Notes: generated from the letters alone by a model not told the origin. A DNA stretch of 64,000 nt from Alphaproteobacteria bacterium (GCA_020025875.1 JAHHRI010000002.1:9378-73377); one strand, 5' to 3'. Counted from the first letter of the stretch, positions 50,296-59,032 are shown. Translations and numbers: made by a program.

Positions 50296-51339
50296 ATGGT
50301 TGAAGTGGTGACGTTGGGCTGTCGGATAAACAGTTACGAGTCTGAAATTCTAAAGGAAAAATTTGCCGATACCGATCAATTGGTGATTGTTAATACCTGC
50401 GCGGTGACACGCGAGGCAGAACGGCAATGTCGGCAGACGGTGCGGCGGTTGAGGCGAGAACGCCCGCAGGCCAAAATCGTGGTGACCGGTTGCGCCGCGC
50501 AAATTAATCCGAAGGCGTTTGCCCGTATGCCGGAGGTGGATTTGGTGCTCGGCAATCGGGAAAAAGCAGAGCTGGAAAAATATATTCAAAATGAAATTGT
50601 TGAAAAAACAATCGTCGGTGATATTTTCAGTTATGATCAATATGACAACTTTTTAATTACCGGTTTTGAGGGCCGCCAGCGGGCTTTTGTGCAGATTCAG
50701 CAAGGTTGCGACCATCGCTGTACCTATTGTATTGTGCCGTTTGCCCGCGGCAACAATCGCTCGGTTCCGGAGGACGAAGTGTTGCGCCAGATCGGCGTGT
50801 TGCTGGAACGGGGGTTTGAACAAATCTGTTTGACCGGAGTCGATGCTTGTTCTTATCGGCCTTCTTTTGCCGGATTGGTGAAGAAAATTTTGGAAACATT
50901 TCCCAATTTGCCATCGCTGCAATTCGGATCGTTGGATCCGGCAGCGGTTGATGATGAATTTATTGCCTTGGTCGGAAGCCATCAGAACGTTTGGCCTCAT
51001 TTTCATCTTTCGGTACAGTCGGGCGACAATATGATTTTGAAAAGAATGCGCCGTCGTCATAGCCGCGAGGACGTGATCAATCTATGTGCCAAAATTCGTG
51101 CCGTGCGGCCGGAGGCAACTTTTGGGGCTGACTTTATCTGCGGTTTTCCGACAGAAAGCGACGAGGCATTTGCCAACACGGTGAAATTGGTCGAAGATGC
51201 GGGAATTGACAGGCTGCACGTGTTTCCGTACTCCGAACGTCCCGGAACACCGGCGGCGTTGATGCCGCAAGTGCCGGTTGAAGTGCGACGGGAAAGAGCC
51301 AAAATTTTACGCGGGAAAGGAGAGGTTGTTGATGGTTAG
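50296..51339 (+). CDS. mtaB: tRNA t6A37 methylthiotransferase MtaB, short form
   Basis: 347 residues from the ATG after GGGAAGAAC; a TTG further upstream adds a non-homologous hydrophobic stretch. The N-terminal MTTase domain has VTLGCRINSYESE, NTCAVT and VTGCAAQINP (Cys9, Cys35, Cys66 for the auxiliary 4Fe-4S cluster). The radical-SAM domain has CDHRCTYCIVPFARG (Cys138, Cys142, Cys145). Family members normally go on for 60-100 residues with a TRAM RNA-binding domain; this one stops right after SERPGTPAALMPQVPVEVRRER and overlaps ftsY by 8 bases. It adds methylthio to t6A at position 37; activity without TRAM is uncertain. Confidence 0.88.
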   Translation: MVEVVTLGCRINSYESEILKEKFADTDQLVIVNTCAVTREAERQCRQTVRRLRRERPQAKIVVTGCAAQINPKAFARMPEVDLVLGNREKAELEKYIQNEIVEKTIVGDIFSYDQYDNFLITGFEGRQRAFVQIQQGCDHRCTYCIVPFARGNNRSVPEDEVLRQIGVLLERGFEQICLTGVDACSYRPSFAGLVKKILETFPNLPSLQFGSLDPAAVDDEFIALVGSHQNVWPHFHLSVQSGDNMILKRMRRRHSREDVINLCAKIRAVRPEATFGADFICGFPTESDEAFANTVKLVEDAGIDRLHVFPYSERPGTPAALMPQVPVEVRRERAKILRGKGEVVDG

Positions 51340-52246
51340 TTGGTTGGAAAAACTGGGACTGGGGTTGAAAAAGTCATCGCAGAAAATCGGCGGTGGCATC
51401 AGTGATATCTTTACCAAAAAAAGACTGGATACGGAAACGCTGGCAGAGCTGGAAGATTTGCTGATTGCATCAGACGTAGGCGTTAAAACGGCGGCAAAAA
51501 TTGTCAATGAATTTTCCAAAATGAGGCAAGACAAAGAGATTTCCGTGCAGGAAATTCGAGAAAAACTGGCGGCGGAATTGGCAAAGATTTTGTTTCCTTG
51601 TGAACGGAAGTTTGCGGTTTCTGACAACAAAAGACCGTTTGTCGTTTTGATGGCAGGGGTCAACGGTGCCGGCAAAACCACCACCATCGGCAAGCTGGCA
51701 ACAAAACTAAAAGCCCAAGGGTTGCAGGTTTCTTTGATTGCGGCAGACACTTTTCGGGCGGCGGCGGTTGAGCAATTAAAAGTATGGGGTGAGCGTTCAA
51801 AGGTGAGGGTTTTTGCCGGCGAAGACGGTTGCGACAGTGCCGGATTGTGTTTTGACGGTCTGAAGGAGGCGCTTGTTAAAGGTGATGATGTGGTGTTTGT
51901 TGATACGGCAGGCAGGTTGCAAAATAAAAACGGTCTGATGGATGAGTTGAAAAAAATTGTGCGGGTTATGCAAAAAGTGGTACCTGACGCCCCGCACGAA
52001 ACGCTTTTGACATTAGATGCCACGACCGGACAAAACGCGCTTTCGCAAGTGGCGGTTTTTAAACAATGTGTGGCTGTTTCCGGACTGGTGATTACCAAGC
52101 TCGACGGAACGGCTAAAGGCGGCGTGGTGGCTGCCATTGCCGGCGAAAATCCGACCCCCGTCTATTATATCGGCGTTGGTGAAGGAATAGACGATTTGGA
52201 CGAATTTCGGGCAGCGGATTATGCGCGAAATTTGGTTGGTTTATGA
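51332..52246 (+). CDS. ftsY: Signal recognition particle receptor FtsY
   Basis: 304 residues from the ATG with AAGGAGAGG upstream; it overlaps mtaB by 8 bases. N domain (1-95) then G domain: G1 GVNGAGKTTTIGKLA (109-123), DTFRAAAVEQL, DTAGRLQNK (191-199) and TKLDGTAKGG. The acidic A domain of E. coli is missing, as in most Alphaproteobacteria. It docks SRP-ribosome complexes at the membrane. The mtaB-ftsY order is common in this class. Confidence 0.96.
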   Translation: MVSWLEKLGLGLKKSSQKIGGGISDIFTKKRLDTETLAELEDLLIASDVGVKTAAKIVNEFSKMRQDKEISVQEIREKLAAELAKILFPCERKFAVSDNKRPFVVLMAGVNGAGKTTTIGKLATKLKAQGLQVSLIAADTFRAAAVEQLKVWGERSKVRVFAGEDGCDSAGLCFDGLKEALVKGDDVVFVDTAGRLQNKNGLMDELKKIVRVMQKVVPDAPHETLLTLDATTGQNALSQVAVFKQCVAVSGLVITKLDGTAKGGVVAAIAGENPTPVYYIGVGEGIDDLDEFRAADYARNLVGL

Positions 52247-52319
52247 TGGGCTTGCAACAACAAAAGCCTCTTTCTTGAGCTGCTGCGGACGGATCTTTGT
52301 TGCAAAATGCTGAATTTGT

Positions 52320-52348
52320 TTGACAATAATAGCGTAAGATAGTAACAT
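52320..52348 (+). promoter_or_regulatory. Sigma-70 promoter candidate for the orphan membrane protein
   Basis: A consensus TTGACA at 52320 and TAACAT at 52343, spacer exactly 17. The transcript would start about 200 bases before the gene at 52561. Confidence 0.6.
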
Positions 52349-52357
52349 TTAAATGTT
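52344..52357. promoter_or_regulatory. Perfect 14-bp palindrome over the -10
   Basis: AACATTTAAATGTT is its own reverse complement and covers most of the -10 and the start-site region, the position expected of a repressor operator. Confidence 0.5.
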
Positions 52358-52411
52358 TATTTATGAGTATGTTCATTATTAGGTTTATTTTTGATTGTTG
52401 TTTTTTGAGTT

Positions 52412-52508
52412 CCGCTCAAGACGATGATTGTTAAAATTGTGGCCGAAATTGAAGTAACTCTGCAAATAGGCAATTTTCCGGATGCTTTTGCATCGTCTCT
52501 CGGAAAAT
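52412..52508 (+). promoter_or_regulatory. 5' leader with two mutually exclusive structures
   Basis: A local two-tier hairpin (ATTTTCCG and GATGC pairing with GCATC and CGGAAAAT, 52473-52508) competes with a long-range pairing of AGACGATG (52419-52426) with CATCGTCT (52491-52498), extended by CCG (52412) with CGG (52501). Both cannot form together, the layout of a switch or attenuator. No known riboswitch family is recognised. Confidence 0.4.
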
Positions 52509-52560
52509 TTCATAATTTTACCCAATCGGAGACTAGGGCGCCATTAAAACAAATTATATT

Positions 52561-53616
52561 ATGGCAAAGATTTCAAAAAACAATGGTATGATTTTCTCAA
52601 AAGCTAAAATGCTTTGGCAATGGATTTACAGAATAGGGGCAGCCGTGCTTGAAGGAGCTGTAGGGCTGTTCTTTGTTCTGGTGATGATCTTCATCATTTT
52701 TAATCCACTCTTTTTTATTCCGCTCTGCCTTCTTGCACCGCAAAGGGCAGCAAAACTTTTAGGAGTGGAGATGGTGCTGACAGATATAATGAAGGTGTTG
52801 TATACGCCGTTCATTGCTCTTCTGCCTTTTAGGTGGAAGAAGCATTTTATGGTGGTGTATGGCTTGAGTTCGTATTCAAACAAGATGCAATGTCGTTATT
52901 TTGCATCTGTGAAAAGCCAGAAAAAGAGGACTGAGCTGCTGAAAAGAGAAATGTCTCTTGAGGCTATCAGCTTTCTTTGGGCACAAAGTGAACACGATGT
53001 GCGCGAAGAAATCATCTTAGCAGATGTGGTCTTGAACGACAAACAATTTAAAATGTTGGTCGACAAAGAAGAAACACTGCTTATAAGACGATACCTGAGC
53101 AAGAGAACACCGTCTGAAGCTATGCTGCAGATGTTGTTGTCGGCACGGATGGCGGAGCCTTTCCTTTTCTGCGTTGAGCAGTATGGTCTGTCCGCTCGTT
53201 TGATAGGCGAAGTGTTTGCTTTGGAAAAGCTCAGCGGTTCAGATATGGAAAGTGAACGTTCTAAAATGTTCCGTCAACAAATCGTTGGCTTGACACAGCA
53301 AGCACTGAACCGATACGCTCAGCGACAGATGGTGCGGCAAGCCCATAGTCAGGAGGAATGGCAACTCTTTTTGCAGCAGCAAGACAGTTTGTGTCTGGCG
53401 GCGCAAAAGATGATGAATGTTTGGCAGTATAATGTATATCATGCTGCTGGCTTCCATCTTTCTGCCGAGGCAATCGTATGGTTCCTCAGCAAGGGAGATG
53501 CGTCAATGTGGAGATGTATTTTGAAATACGAACCCCAAAGCGCATTCAACGGAGAGGCGCAAGCCTTAATCAATGCCAATCCTCAGCTGATGAGTTTAGC
53601 TTTGAGTAACTCTTAA
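52561..53616 (+). CDS. Orphan membrane-anchored protein, unknown
   Basis: 351 residues. Residues about 20-60 form one or two membrane helices (AVLEGAVGLFFVLVMIFIIF, then PLFFIPLCLLAP). The remainder is soluble and mostly helical: KRTELLKREMSLEAISFLWAQ, repeated pairs of short helices, a Gln-rich stretch (QALNRYAQRQMVRQAHSQEEWQLFLQQQD) and a helical end. The spaced helices resemble repeat scaffolds, but no repeat family is evident. To the eye it uses more AGA/AGG and ATC codons than its neighbours, and fewer GCC/GGC, which hints at foreign origin; this was not computed. It is a single-gene unit with its own regulatory leader and terminator. No clear Shine-Dalgarno. Confidence 0.75.
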   Translation: MAKISKNNGMIFSKAKMLWQWIYRIGAAVLEGAVGLFFVLVMIFIIFNPLFFIPLCLLAPQRAAKLLGVEMVLTDIMKVLYTPFIALLPFRWKKHFMVVYGLSSYSNKMQCRYFASVKSQKKRTELLKREMSLEAISFLWAQSEHDVREEIILADVVLNDKQFKMLVDKEETLLIRRYLSKRTPSEAMLQMLLSARMAEPFLFCVEQYGLSARLIGEVFALEKLSGSDMESERSKMFRQQIVGLTQQALNRYAQRQMVRQAHSQEEWQLFLQQQDSLCLAAQKMMNVWQYNVYHAAGFHLSAEAIVWFLSKGDASMWRCILKYEPQSAFNGEAQALINANPQLMSLALSNS

Positions 53617-53618
53617 AT

Positions 53619-53663
53619 AAAAAAAGCGTTTTCTTTCGATTATGAAGGAAAACGCTTTTTTTG
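53619..53663. terminator. Bidirectional rho-independent terminator
   Basis: A perfect 18-bp stem (AAAAAAAGCGTTTTCTTT with its complement) around an eight-to-nine-base loop, with A- and T-tracts at its base, 3 bases after the orphan gene. It can also stop mutY read-through. Confidence 0.92.
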
Positions 53664-53828
53664 TTGTCTTGGCTGCGGTTGTTTTGCTTCTGTTTTCAAA
53701 TGATGGTTACGCCAGACTTGTTTTTTGAGCGGACAGTGTCTTGGGTGAGGCAGCAGGTATCGGGGCAGCTTGAAATGGAACAGGCTTTTGTGGCAATTCC
53801 CTTATGCTGCCGTGCGGAAAAGAAAAGT

Positions 53829-54851
53829 TTACCCGCAGAACAGTGCCGATGCCTGAATACGAACTTTTTGCATCAAGGTGGAAAAAGGGTAGTCCGTCAG
53901 TTGATTGATGTTTATGAAAAAACCGTCATCAATGGGAGAAATATCTTGTTTTAAGTGCAGCGTGTATATTTTTAGTGTCAGACGTATGTGGGTAAAAATG
54001 TGAAGAACCGTTAGCCCGCTGTCTGAAGCATTGGCAACCATCGGAGAACCGTCATCTGTCCATGGAAATTCATATAGACCGGAAAGCAGACCTTTTTCGG
54101 AACGTTTGCGGATCAGAATTTCTTTTTTTTCGTTGAATATCAGGTAGACACTGCCGTTCTTGTCTTTTTTTGTCGGTTTGGCGCGGTTGGGAATTTGCTC
54201 AAGTTCCGGCAGCCCGCGGGACAGACAATCTTGCTGCCAAGGACAAAGCGGGCATTGTGGCTTTTTGGGCGTGCAAATCATTGCGCCCAGATCCATGATT
54301 GCGGAAGCATAATCGGCGGGATGTTGCCGATCGGTCAGGGCAGATGCTTTTTCGCGGATAAGGTTTTCTATTTCGCCGATCGGGGACATCAGCCGGTATA
54401 GTCGGCAAATAATGCGGATAACGTTGCCGTCGACGACGGTTTCCGGCAGGTTGAACGCAAGCGCGAGAAAGCTGGCGGCCGTATAGCTGCCGATACCTTT
54501 TAGTTTTAAGACGTCTTCCCGTTTTTGCGGAAACTGTCCGTTGAGATTGCGGACAATGGTTTGTGCGGCGGTATGCAACGCTTTGGCGCGCCTGTAGTAG
54601 CCAAGCCCCTGCCAATGACGGTAAACTTCTTCCAAATCGGCAGCCGCCAAACATTCTACCGTAGGAAAACGCTTCATAAAAGGCGTGAAGTAGTTAAGAA
54701 CGGTTTTTACGGTTGTTTGTTGCAACATAAATTCGGAAACCAGAACAACATAGGGATCGCTGTGAGCGCCTCCCTTTTTTCGCCACGGAAGTGTGCGTCC
54801 GTTATCTTGGTACCATTTGAGCAGCCGTGTTGAGTGTTTTTGTTTTGTCAT
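53829..54851 (-). CDS. mutY: Adenine DNA glycosylase MutY
   Basis: 340 residues. HhH-GPD domain: catalytic Glu40 in VSEFMLQQTTV, LKGIGSYTAASFLA hairpin and Asp141 in VVDGNVIRI. The 4Fe-4S loop is Cys193, Cys200, Cys203, Cys209 (C-x6-C-x2-C-x5-C). A C-terminal Nudix-like domain (about 230-340) recognises 8-oxoG. It removes A mispaired with 8-oxoG. Transcribed alone, away from the usual neighbour yggX. Confidence 0.95.
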   Translation of the reverse strand: MTKQKHSTRLLKWYQDNGRTLPWRKKGGAHSDPYVVLVSEFMLQQTTVKTVLNYFTPFMKRFPTVECLAAADLEEVYRHWQGLGYYRRAKALHTAAQTIVRNLNGQFPQKREDVLKLKGIGSYTAASFLALAFNLPETVVDGNVIRIICRLYRLMSPIGEIENLIREKASALTDRQHPADYASAIMDLGAMICTPKKPQCPLCPWQQDCLSRGLPELEQIPNRAKPTKKDKNGSVYLIFNEKKEILIRKRSEKGLLSGLYEFPWTDDGSPMVANASDSGLTVLHIFTHIRLTLKIYTLHLKQDISPIDDGFFININQLTDYPFSTLMQKVRIQASALFCG

Positions 54852-54911
54852 ACCGTAACTATACGAGTTTATGGGAAAAATGTCTATTTTAAAAGGGCAT
54901 TAATGATGTGT

Positions 54912-54953
54912 CAAAAACACTTCAGCCTCCCGTTGAATGTGGGAGGCTGTGAA
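54912..54953 (-). terminator. Terminator of tRNA-Leu
   Basis: CAGCCTCCC pairs with GGGAGGCTG over a nine-base loop 4-8 bases past the tRNA 3' end; the minus strand continues with a five-base T-run. Confidence 0.85.
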
Positions 54954-54956
54954 GAT

Positions 54957-55044
54957 TGGTGCCCTGAAGAAGACTCGAACTTCCACGACCAAACCGGTCA
55001 CAAGTACCTGAAACTTGCGCGTCTACCAATTCCGCCATCAGGGC
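54957..55044 (-). tRNA. tRNA-Leu(CAG)
   Basis: 88 bases on the minus strand including an encoded CCA. Acceptor stem GCCCTGA/TCAGGGC with discriminator A, D-arm GGCGGAATTGGTAGACGC, anticodon stem CAAGT/ACTTG with loop TTCAGGT (anticodon CAG), a long variable arm typical of class II leucine tRNAs, and T-arm GTTCGAGTC. It reads CUG codons. Confidence 0.95.
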
Positions 55045-55238
55045 AACGGGTATTTTAATAGCTGGATTTTTTTTATTAGTCAATAGTTTTTGTAAATTTT
55101 TTCTGAAATTATGCGAAAAAAAACGGTATAAGGCAATCTTGGAGAATGTCATGCAAATTGATAAAGACATCACGGGCGTTCGGAGCCATGTTTCGATATT
55201 TGCGAGATACGGCAAAAGAAAAACGCCCGCCCGAAAGG

Positions 55239-56114
55239 TTATATGTATCCGTACGAGTGGAGGAGGAGAAAAATCCCCAAACCGATGCGGTAGATGACAA
55301 ACGGCAGAAAAGTGTAGCGCTTTAACCATTTCATCATAATAAAAATGGCGGCGATGGAAGCCACGAAGGAGTAACCTATGCCGCTTAAGGCATAGATCAG
55401 GTTTTCGTTGTTGCCGCTTTGCCAAATTTCTACAGCGACCAAAAGACCGGCGCCGGCTATGGCGGGAATCGAGAGCAACATACAGAATTTGGCGGCTTCG
55501 CGACGTTTTAGCTTAAGAAAACGGCTGGCGGTGATGGTAATGCCCGAACGGCTTGTGCCGGGGATCATTGCCAGACATTGCATCAGACCAATCAGAAAAG
55601 CATCTTTATATGACATATCGTCAATGGTATATTTTGAAGGCATAAAATGATCCGCCACCCACAGAAGAATGCCAAACAGCAAGATATTCCAACCGATAAT
55701 CTCGGTGTTGCGCAGCCATTGCATTCCGAAGTGGTGCAGAAGAAGCCCGAAAACAACTGCAGGAATGGTGCCGATTATCAGCATCAACAACAGTTTAAGG
55801 TTGCCCGACGGCAATTTGTGCAAGATAAAGTTTCTGAGTGAGGCAGAGCCCTTGCGCAAACAGAAGTTTTTAACTGCGGGAAAGCGACACAACAGGCTGT
55901 TGAGCAGACCGCAAATCATGTCGTATATATCGCGGTAAAAATAAATCATCACCGCCAAAATTGAGCCGACGTGGACGGCAATGTCCATTTCCAGCCCCTG
56001 ATCGGGAAAGGATGTGAATTTGGAAAGCAAAATCAGATGTCCCGATGAGCTGATCGGTAAAAATTCGGTAAATCCCTGAAGAATGGAAAGAATGATAATT
56101 TGCAGGTTGGTCAT
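55239..56114 (-). CDS. uppP: Undecaprenyl-diphosphatase UppP (BacA)
   Basis: 291 residues with about eight membrane helices. Active-site motifs are LQGFTEFLPISSSGHLIL (13-30) and MIPGTSRSGITIT. It dephosphorylates undecaprenyl diphosphate so that the carrier lipid can be reused in wall and glycan synthesis, and overexpression gives bacitracin resistance. It starts 4 bases after the M23 peptidase gene, a fitting wall-related pair. Confidence 0.96.
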   Translation of the reverse strand: MTNLQIIILSILQGFTEFLPISSSGHLILLSKFTSFPDQGLEMDIAVHVGSILAVMIYFYRDIYDMICGLLNSLLCRFPAVKNFCLRKGSASLRNFILHKLPSGNLKLLLMLIIGTIPAVVFGLLLHHFGMQWLRNTEIIGWNILLFGILLWVADHFMPSKYTIDDMSYKDAFLIGLMQCLAMIPGTSRSGITITASRFLKLKRREAAKFCMLLSIPAIAGAGLLVAVEIWQSGNNENLIYALSGIGYSFVASIAAIFIMMKWLKRYTFLPFVIYRIGLGIFLLLHSYGYI

Positions 56115-56118
56115 GATG

Positions 56119-56976
56119 TTAGTCCGTCTTTTTTGTGCCGGCGATATTCCGGCATTTTTTTTGGTTGAGGTTTAAAAGCGAATGAGGGCGAAAACGTATG
56201 TTGTTTAGAGAGGCGCCCCAGTGCAAGTGCGGCCCCGTCGCACGTCCGGTATGTCCGACCAGACCGATGATTTGCCCTTGTTTGACCATTTGACCGGCTT
56301 TAACTTTTGCTTCTTTCAGATGGGCGTATATTGTTTGCAACCCTTGACCGTGATCAATAATGACCATGTTGCCGGTGTAAAAGTAGTTTTTGCCGCTTAG
56401 CACAACTTTGCCGCTGCCAGAGGCTTTAACCGGTGTTCCTTCGGGGGCGGCAATATCGGTGCCGCTGTGGGGGCTTTTCGGTATATTGTTGAATATCCGC
56501 TGGTTGCCAAATTCGCCGCTGATGCGACCTTTTACCGGCAAAATAAAACCTTCGCGCCAATAATCTCCCGGCTGCATAAGGGTTAAAGAACGGCGGACAT
56601 CTTTTTGTTCTCGCAAAATTTCCGTCCGATGAGAAGAATCCGGCGTTACTTTGGACGACGCTATGCCGTCGATGCGTTGAATGTCCCAGTCGTAAGCCTG
56701 AACGGGCAGTCGGTAAAGCCGTTTGCCGCCATCGGGATATTGCAGGTAAATGTCGGCTTGCGGTTTTTGATCGCGGCTGAAAGCGAGAATGAAGCGCCCG
56801 TCTTCGGTAACGGGGTAGGTTTTGTGATTAAAAACAACGGTTTCGGCAAGCTCGTCCGCTTGACCGATAATAATTTCTCCTTGTTGGAAACGGCCGCAAA
56901 ATTCTACCGCCGTTGCCATTTTCGGCATTGCTACTGATAGCAGACTAAATGTCAAACAAATCGCCTTGTAGTTCAT
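56119..56976 (-). CDS. M23-family (LytM) metallopeptidase, secreted
   Basis: 285 residues. A signal peptide ending MATA is followed by a beta-rich N-terminal region (about 25-140) and a LytM domain. Zinc ligands are His and Asp in KSPHSGTDIAAP (near 168-172) and the second His of GPHLHWG (near 250). All catalytic residues are present, so it is likely an active peptidoglycan endopeptidase rather than an EnvC-like activator. It overlaps xseA by 32 bases and precedes uppP by 4. Confidence 0.92.
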   Translation of the reverse strand: MNYKAICLTFSLLSVAMPKMATAVEFCGRFQQGEIIIGQADELAETVVFNHKTYPVTEDGRFILAFSRDQKPQADIYLQYPDGGKRLYRLPVQAYDWDIQRIDGIASSKVTPDSSHRTEILREQKDVRRSLTLMQPGDYWREGFILPVKGRISGEFGNQRIFNNIPKSPHSGTDIAAPEGTPVKASGSGKVVLSGKNYFYTGNMVIIDHGQGLQTIYAHLKEAKVKAGQMVKQGQIIGLVGHTGRATGPHLHWGASLNNIRFRPHSLLNLNQKKCRNIAGTKKTD

Positions 56977-58246
56977 TTTTCCTCACAATCGGTCGGACTT
57001 TGATTGCCCCGTCGGCAAACACGATTTCAAGGCTGCCGTTTCGACGTGCCTCGTCTGTGGTACGGACGGTTTTGCATTGTTTGTTCCGAACCCATGCAAA
57101 CCCTCTTTTTAAGACGGCTTCGACGGAAACGGATTCCAGCCGGAGGTTGAGGTTTTGCAACGTTTCGGTTTTCTTGTCAAAGATGTTGTTAATATAAAAA
57201 GGTTTAATTTCATTTAAATTGAGCTGATTTTTCCGATTTTCCAGATAATTTTTAAAGCTTAGGTGCAGGCGTTCGCTTCGATCGTCTAACTTTTGTATGT
57301 TTTCTGCTAAAATCCGTGTCAGATCGGGAATTCCTCTGTTGAGCCCGTCAAGCAGATTGCGCCGCTCCTGCAGATAGCGATGGCCGGTGCTGATCAGCCG
57401 GCTTTGCAAGGTGAGAAGGCGTGCTTCGAGGTCGCTTTTGACCGGAACCGCCAATTCGGCCGCGCCGGTTGGTGTCGGTGCGCGCAGGTCGGCAACAAAG
57501 TCGATCAGCATGGTATCGGTTTCGTGCCCGACGGCGGAGATGAGCGGAATGTCGGAATTGTAGACGGCGCGGATGACGTTTTCTTCGTTAAAACACCAGA
57601 GGTCTTCCAACGAGCCGCCGCCGCGTGCGACAATCAGCAAATCTGGACGGGGTAGGGGGCCGTCTGCCGGCAGGCGGTTAAAGCCGTTGATGGCGGCAGC
57701 CAGTTGTTCGGCAGCTCCTTCGCCCTGTACCAACGTTGGCCAGACGATGATGCGGGTGGGAAAACGGTCGGTAACGCGATGAATGATGTCGCGGATGACG
57801 GCACCGGTCGGGCTGGTGACGACTCCGATGGTTCGCGGAAGAAAAGGAAGGGCTTTTTTGTGCGCCGGATTAAACAGCCCTTCGGCGGCAAATTTTTGTT
57901 TGCGTTCTTCCAGCAGCTTAAGCAGCGCGCCGACACCGGCAACTTCGATCTGCTCGATAACCAGCTGATAGTTGCTTTTGCCGGCAAAAGTGGTGATGCG
58001 TCCGGTGGCGCACACTTCCAGCCCGTCTTCAGGTTTGACCGTGAGAGCCGCTGCCACGCCTTTCCAGCAAACGGCTGCCAAATTGGCGTTTTCGTCCTTG
58101 AGCGAAAGGTAATAATGACCGGAGTCTGCCCGTTTGCAGCCGAAGATTTCGCCTTTGACGCGCACATGGGCAAAGGCATTTTCCATTGTTTTTTTGATGG
58201 CGAAAGAAATTTCGCTGACAGTGTATTCCGGTATTGTTTCCTGCAT
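56945..58246 (-). CDS. xseA: Exodeoxyribonuclease VII large subunit
   Basis: 433 residues from the ATG with AAGGAAAAAGAT upstream; a longer frame is not homologous. The OB-fold (TVSEISFAIKKTMENAFAHVRVKGEI, then SGHYYLSLKDENA) is followed by the catalytic domain with LPRTIGVVTSPTGAVIRDI and VARGGGSLEDLWCFNEE and AVGHETDTMLIDFVADLRAPTPT. A long coiled coil (about 285-370) and a short beta end complete it. It pairs with XseB (32.3 kb) to degrade single-stranded DNA. Confidence 0.96.
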   Translation of the reverse strand: MQETIPEYTVSEISFAIKKTMENAFAHVRVKGEIFGCKRADSGHYYLSLKDENANLAAVCWKGVAAALTVKPEDGLEVCATGRITTFAGKSNYQLVIEQIEVAGVGALLKLLEERKQKFAAEGLFNPAHKKALPFLPRTIGVVTSPTGAVIRDIIHRVTDRFPTRIIVWPTLVQGEGAAEQLAAAINGFNRLPADGPLPRPDLLIVARGGGSLEDLWCFNEENVIRAVYNSDIPLISAVGHETDTMLIDFVADLRAPTPTGAAELAVPVKSDLEARLLTLQSRLISTGHRYLQERRNLLDGLNRGIPDLTRILAENIQKLDDRSERLHLSFKNYLENRKNQLNLNEIKPFYINNIFDKKTETLQNLNLRLESVSVEAVLKRGFAWVRNKQCKTVRTTDEARRNGSLEIVFADGAIKVRPIVRKNELQGDLFDI

Positions 58247-58436
58247 ATCTTTTTCCTTATAACAGCGCATAATTTTAGCGGATTGAGGAAATTCCCGCAA
58301 GCTTTATCGGTGCCTTCGGTAAAAATATTTTTTTTGACGGAAGACGATACTCCGTCGATTAAATTGACAGAAAAAATGATTGACTTTTTGTCTAATTGGT
58401 ATATCCTATAGAAAAATAATTTTTAATTTAATTTTT

Positions 58437-58976
58437 ATGGCGGCGGATATATTTCAATTAAGCGAACTCAAAGAGTTTGGCTTGATTCTTCAGGAACAGA
58501 ACAAAGACGCTTTTGTGCGTCATTTTGCAGATTACATCAAAACACTGTTGAGTGCCAAGATGTTTCAAAATTATTGCTTGATATCGCCTTCGATGATCGG
58601 GGTGGATATGTGGGGTATGAATCCTTCGGCAGATTCTTTTGCGTGGGGGCTGCTTGATTTTAATGAACACCTTCAGTTTAAGTGGGCGTGGTTAAAAAAC
58701 AAAATGGCTTTTACGCCGGATCTCGGCAGACACAAGCTTGTTGCCGCAGATTTTAGAACTCTTCAGCGTTGCCGCGCTCATCTGTTCAAAATGGCAGATC
58801 GCGGTTTGTGGTATCTGTTTTGTCATTGGCGGCGTTACCGTTTTATTGTGCGTTGTTTTCGCCGAGCTGACAAAGAATTGACTTTTCAGGATCTTTTTTC
58901 TGTGGCAGTCACGCAGTTTGTGGCAAAAGGCTGGGGAAAATCTGACGAGTTCAAGCGACTGTTGAGCGCATTGTAA
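58437..58976 (+). CDS. Conserved-looking protein of unknown function
   Basis: 179 residues from ATG at 58437, in very AT-rich context with no Shine-Dalgarno; an upstream frame start adds a hydrophobic stretch and is doubtful. The sequence is helical and rich in Trp, Phe and basic residues: SMIGVDMWGMNPSADSFAW, HLQFKWAWLKNKMAF, WYLFCHWRRYRFIVRCFRRA. No signal peptide, membrane helix or known motif. It stands alone between xseA (divergent) and a terminator. Function unknown. Confidence 0.6.
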   Translation: MAADIFQLSELKEFGLILQEQNKDAFVRHFADYIKTLLSAKMFQNYCLISPSMIGVDMWGMNPSADSFAWGLLDFNEHLQFKWAWLKNKMAFTPDLGRHKLVAADFRTLQRCRAHLFKMADRGLWYLFCHWRRYRFIVRCFRRADKELTFQDLFSVAVTQFVAKGWGKSDEFKRLLSAL

Positions 58977-58994
58977 ATGCCAAGAAATGAAACC

Positions 58995-59032
58995 AAAAAA
59001 GGAAAACGGACGATGCCGTTTTCCTTTTTTTT
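58995..59032. terminator. Bidirectional rho-independent terminator
   Basis: AAAAAAGGAAAACGG pairs with CCGTTTTCCTTTTTT over a six-base loop, with A- and T-tracts. It lies 18 bases after the unknown gene, and beyond it the antiporter gene converges. Confidence 0.92.

Larger units (their letters stand above)
52247..52560 (+). other. Intergenic region with promoter, operator and structured leader
   Basis: 314 bases without a gene. The parts that can be seen are a promoter (52320-52348), a perfect palindrome over its -10 (52344-52357) and two mutually exclusive hairpins (52412-52508), each listed on its own. The first 70 bases, after ftsY, contain TTGCAACAA-like inverted elements but no good terminator. 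Confidence 0.6.

Noticed and set aside
53661..53954. A 97-codon plus-strand frame after the orphan membrane protein
   Set aside because: It begins within a terminator T-tract, lacks a ribosome binding site and runs into the antisense of mutY.
54957..55044. tRNA-Leu as an integration site for a mobile element
   Set aside because: No integrase, no repeated tRNA 3' end and only housekeeping genes on both sides.
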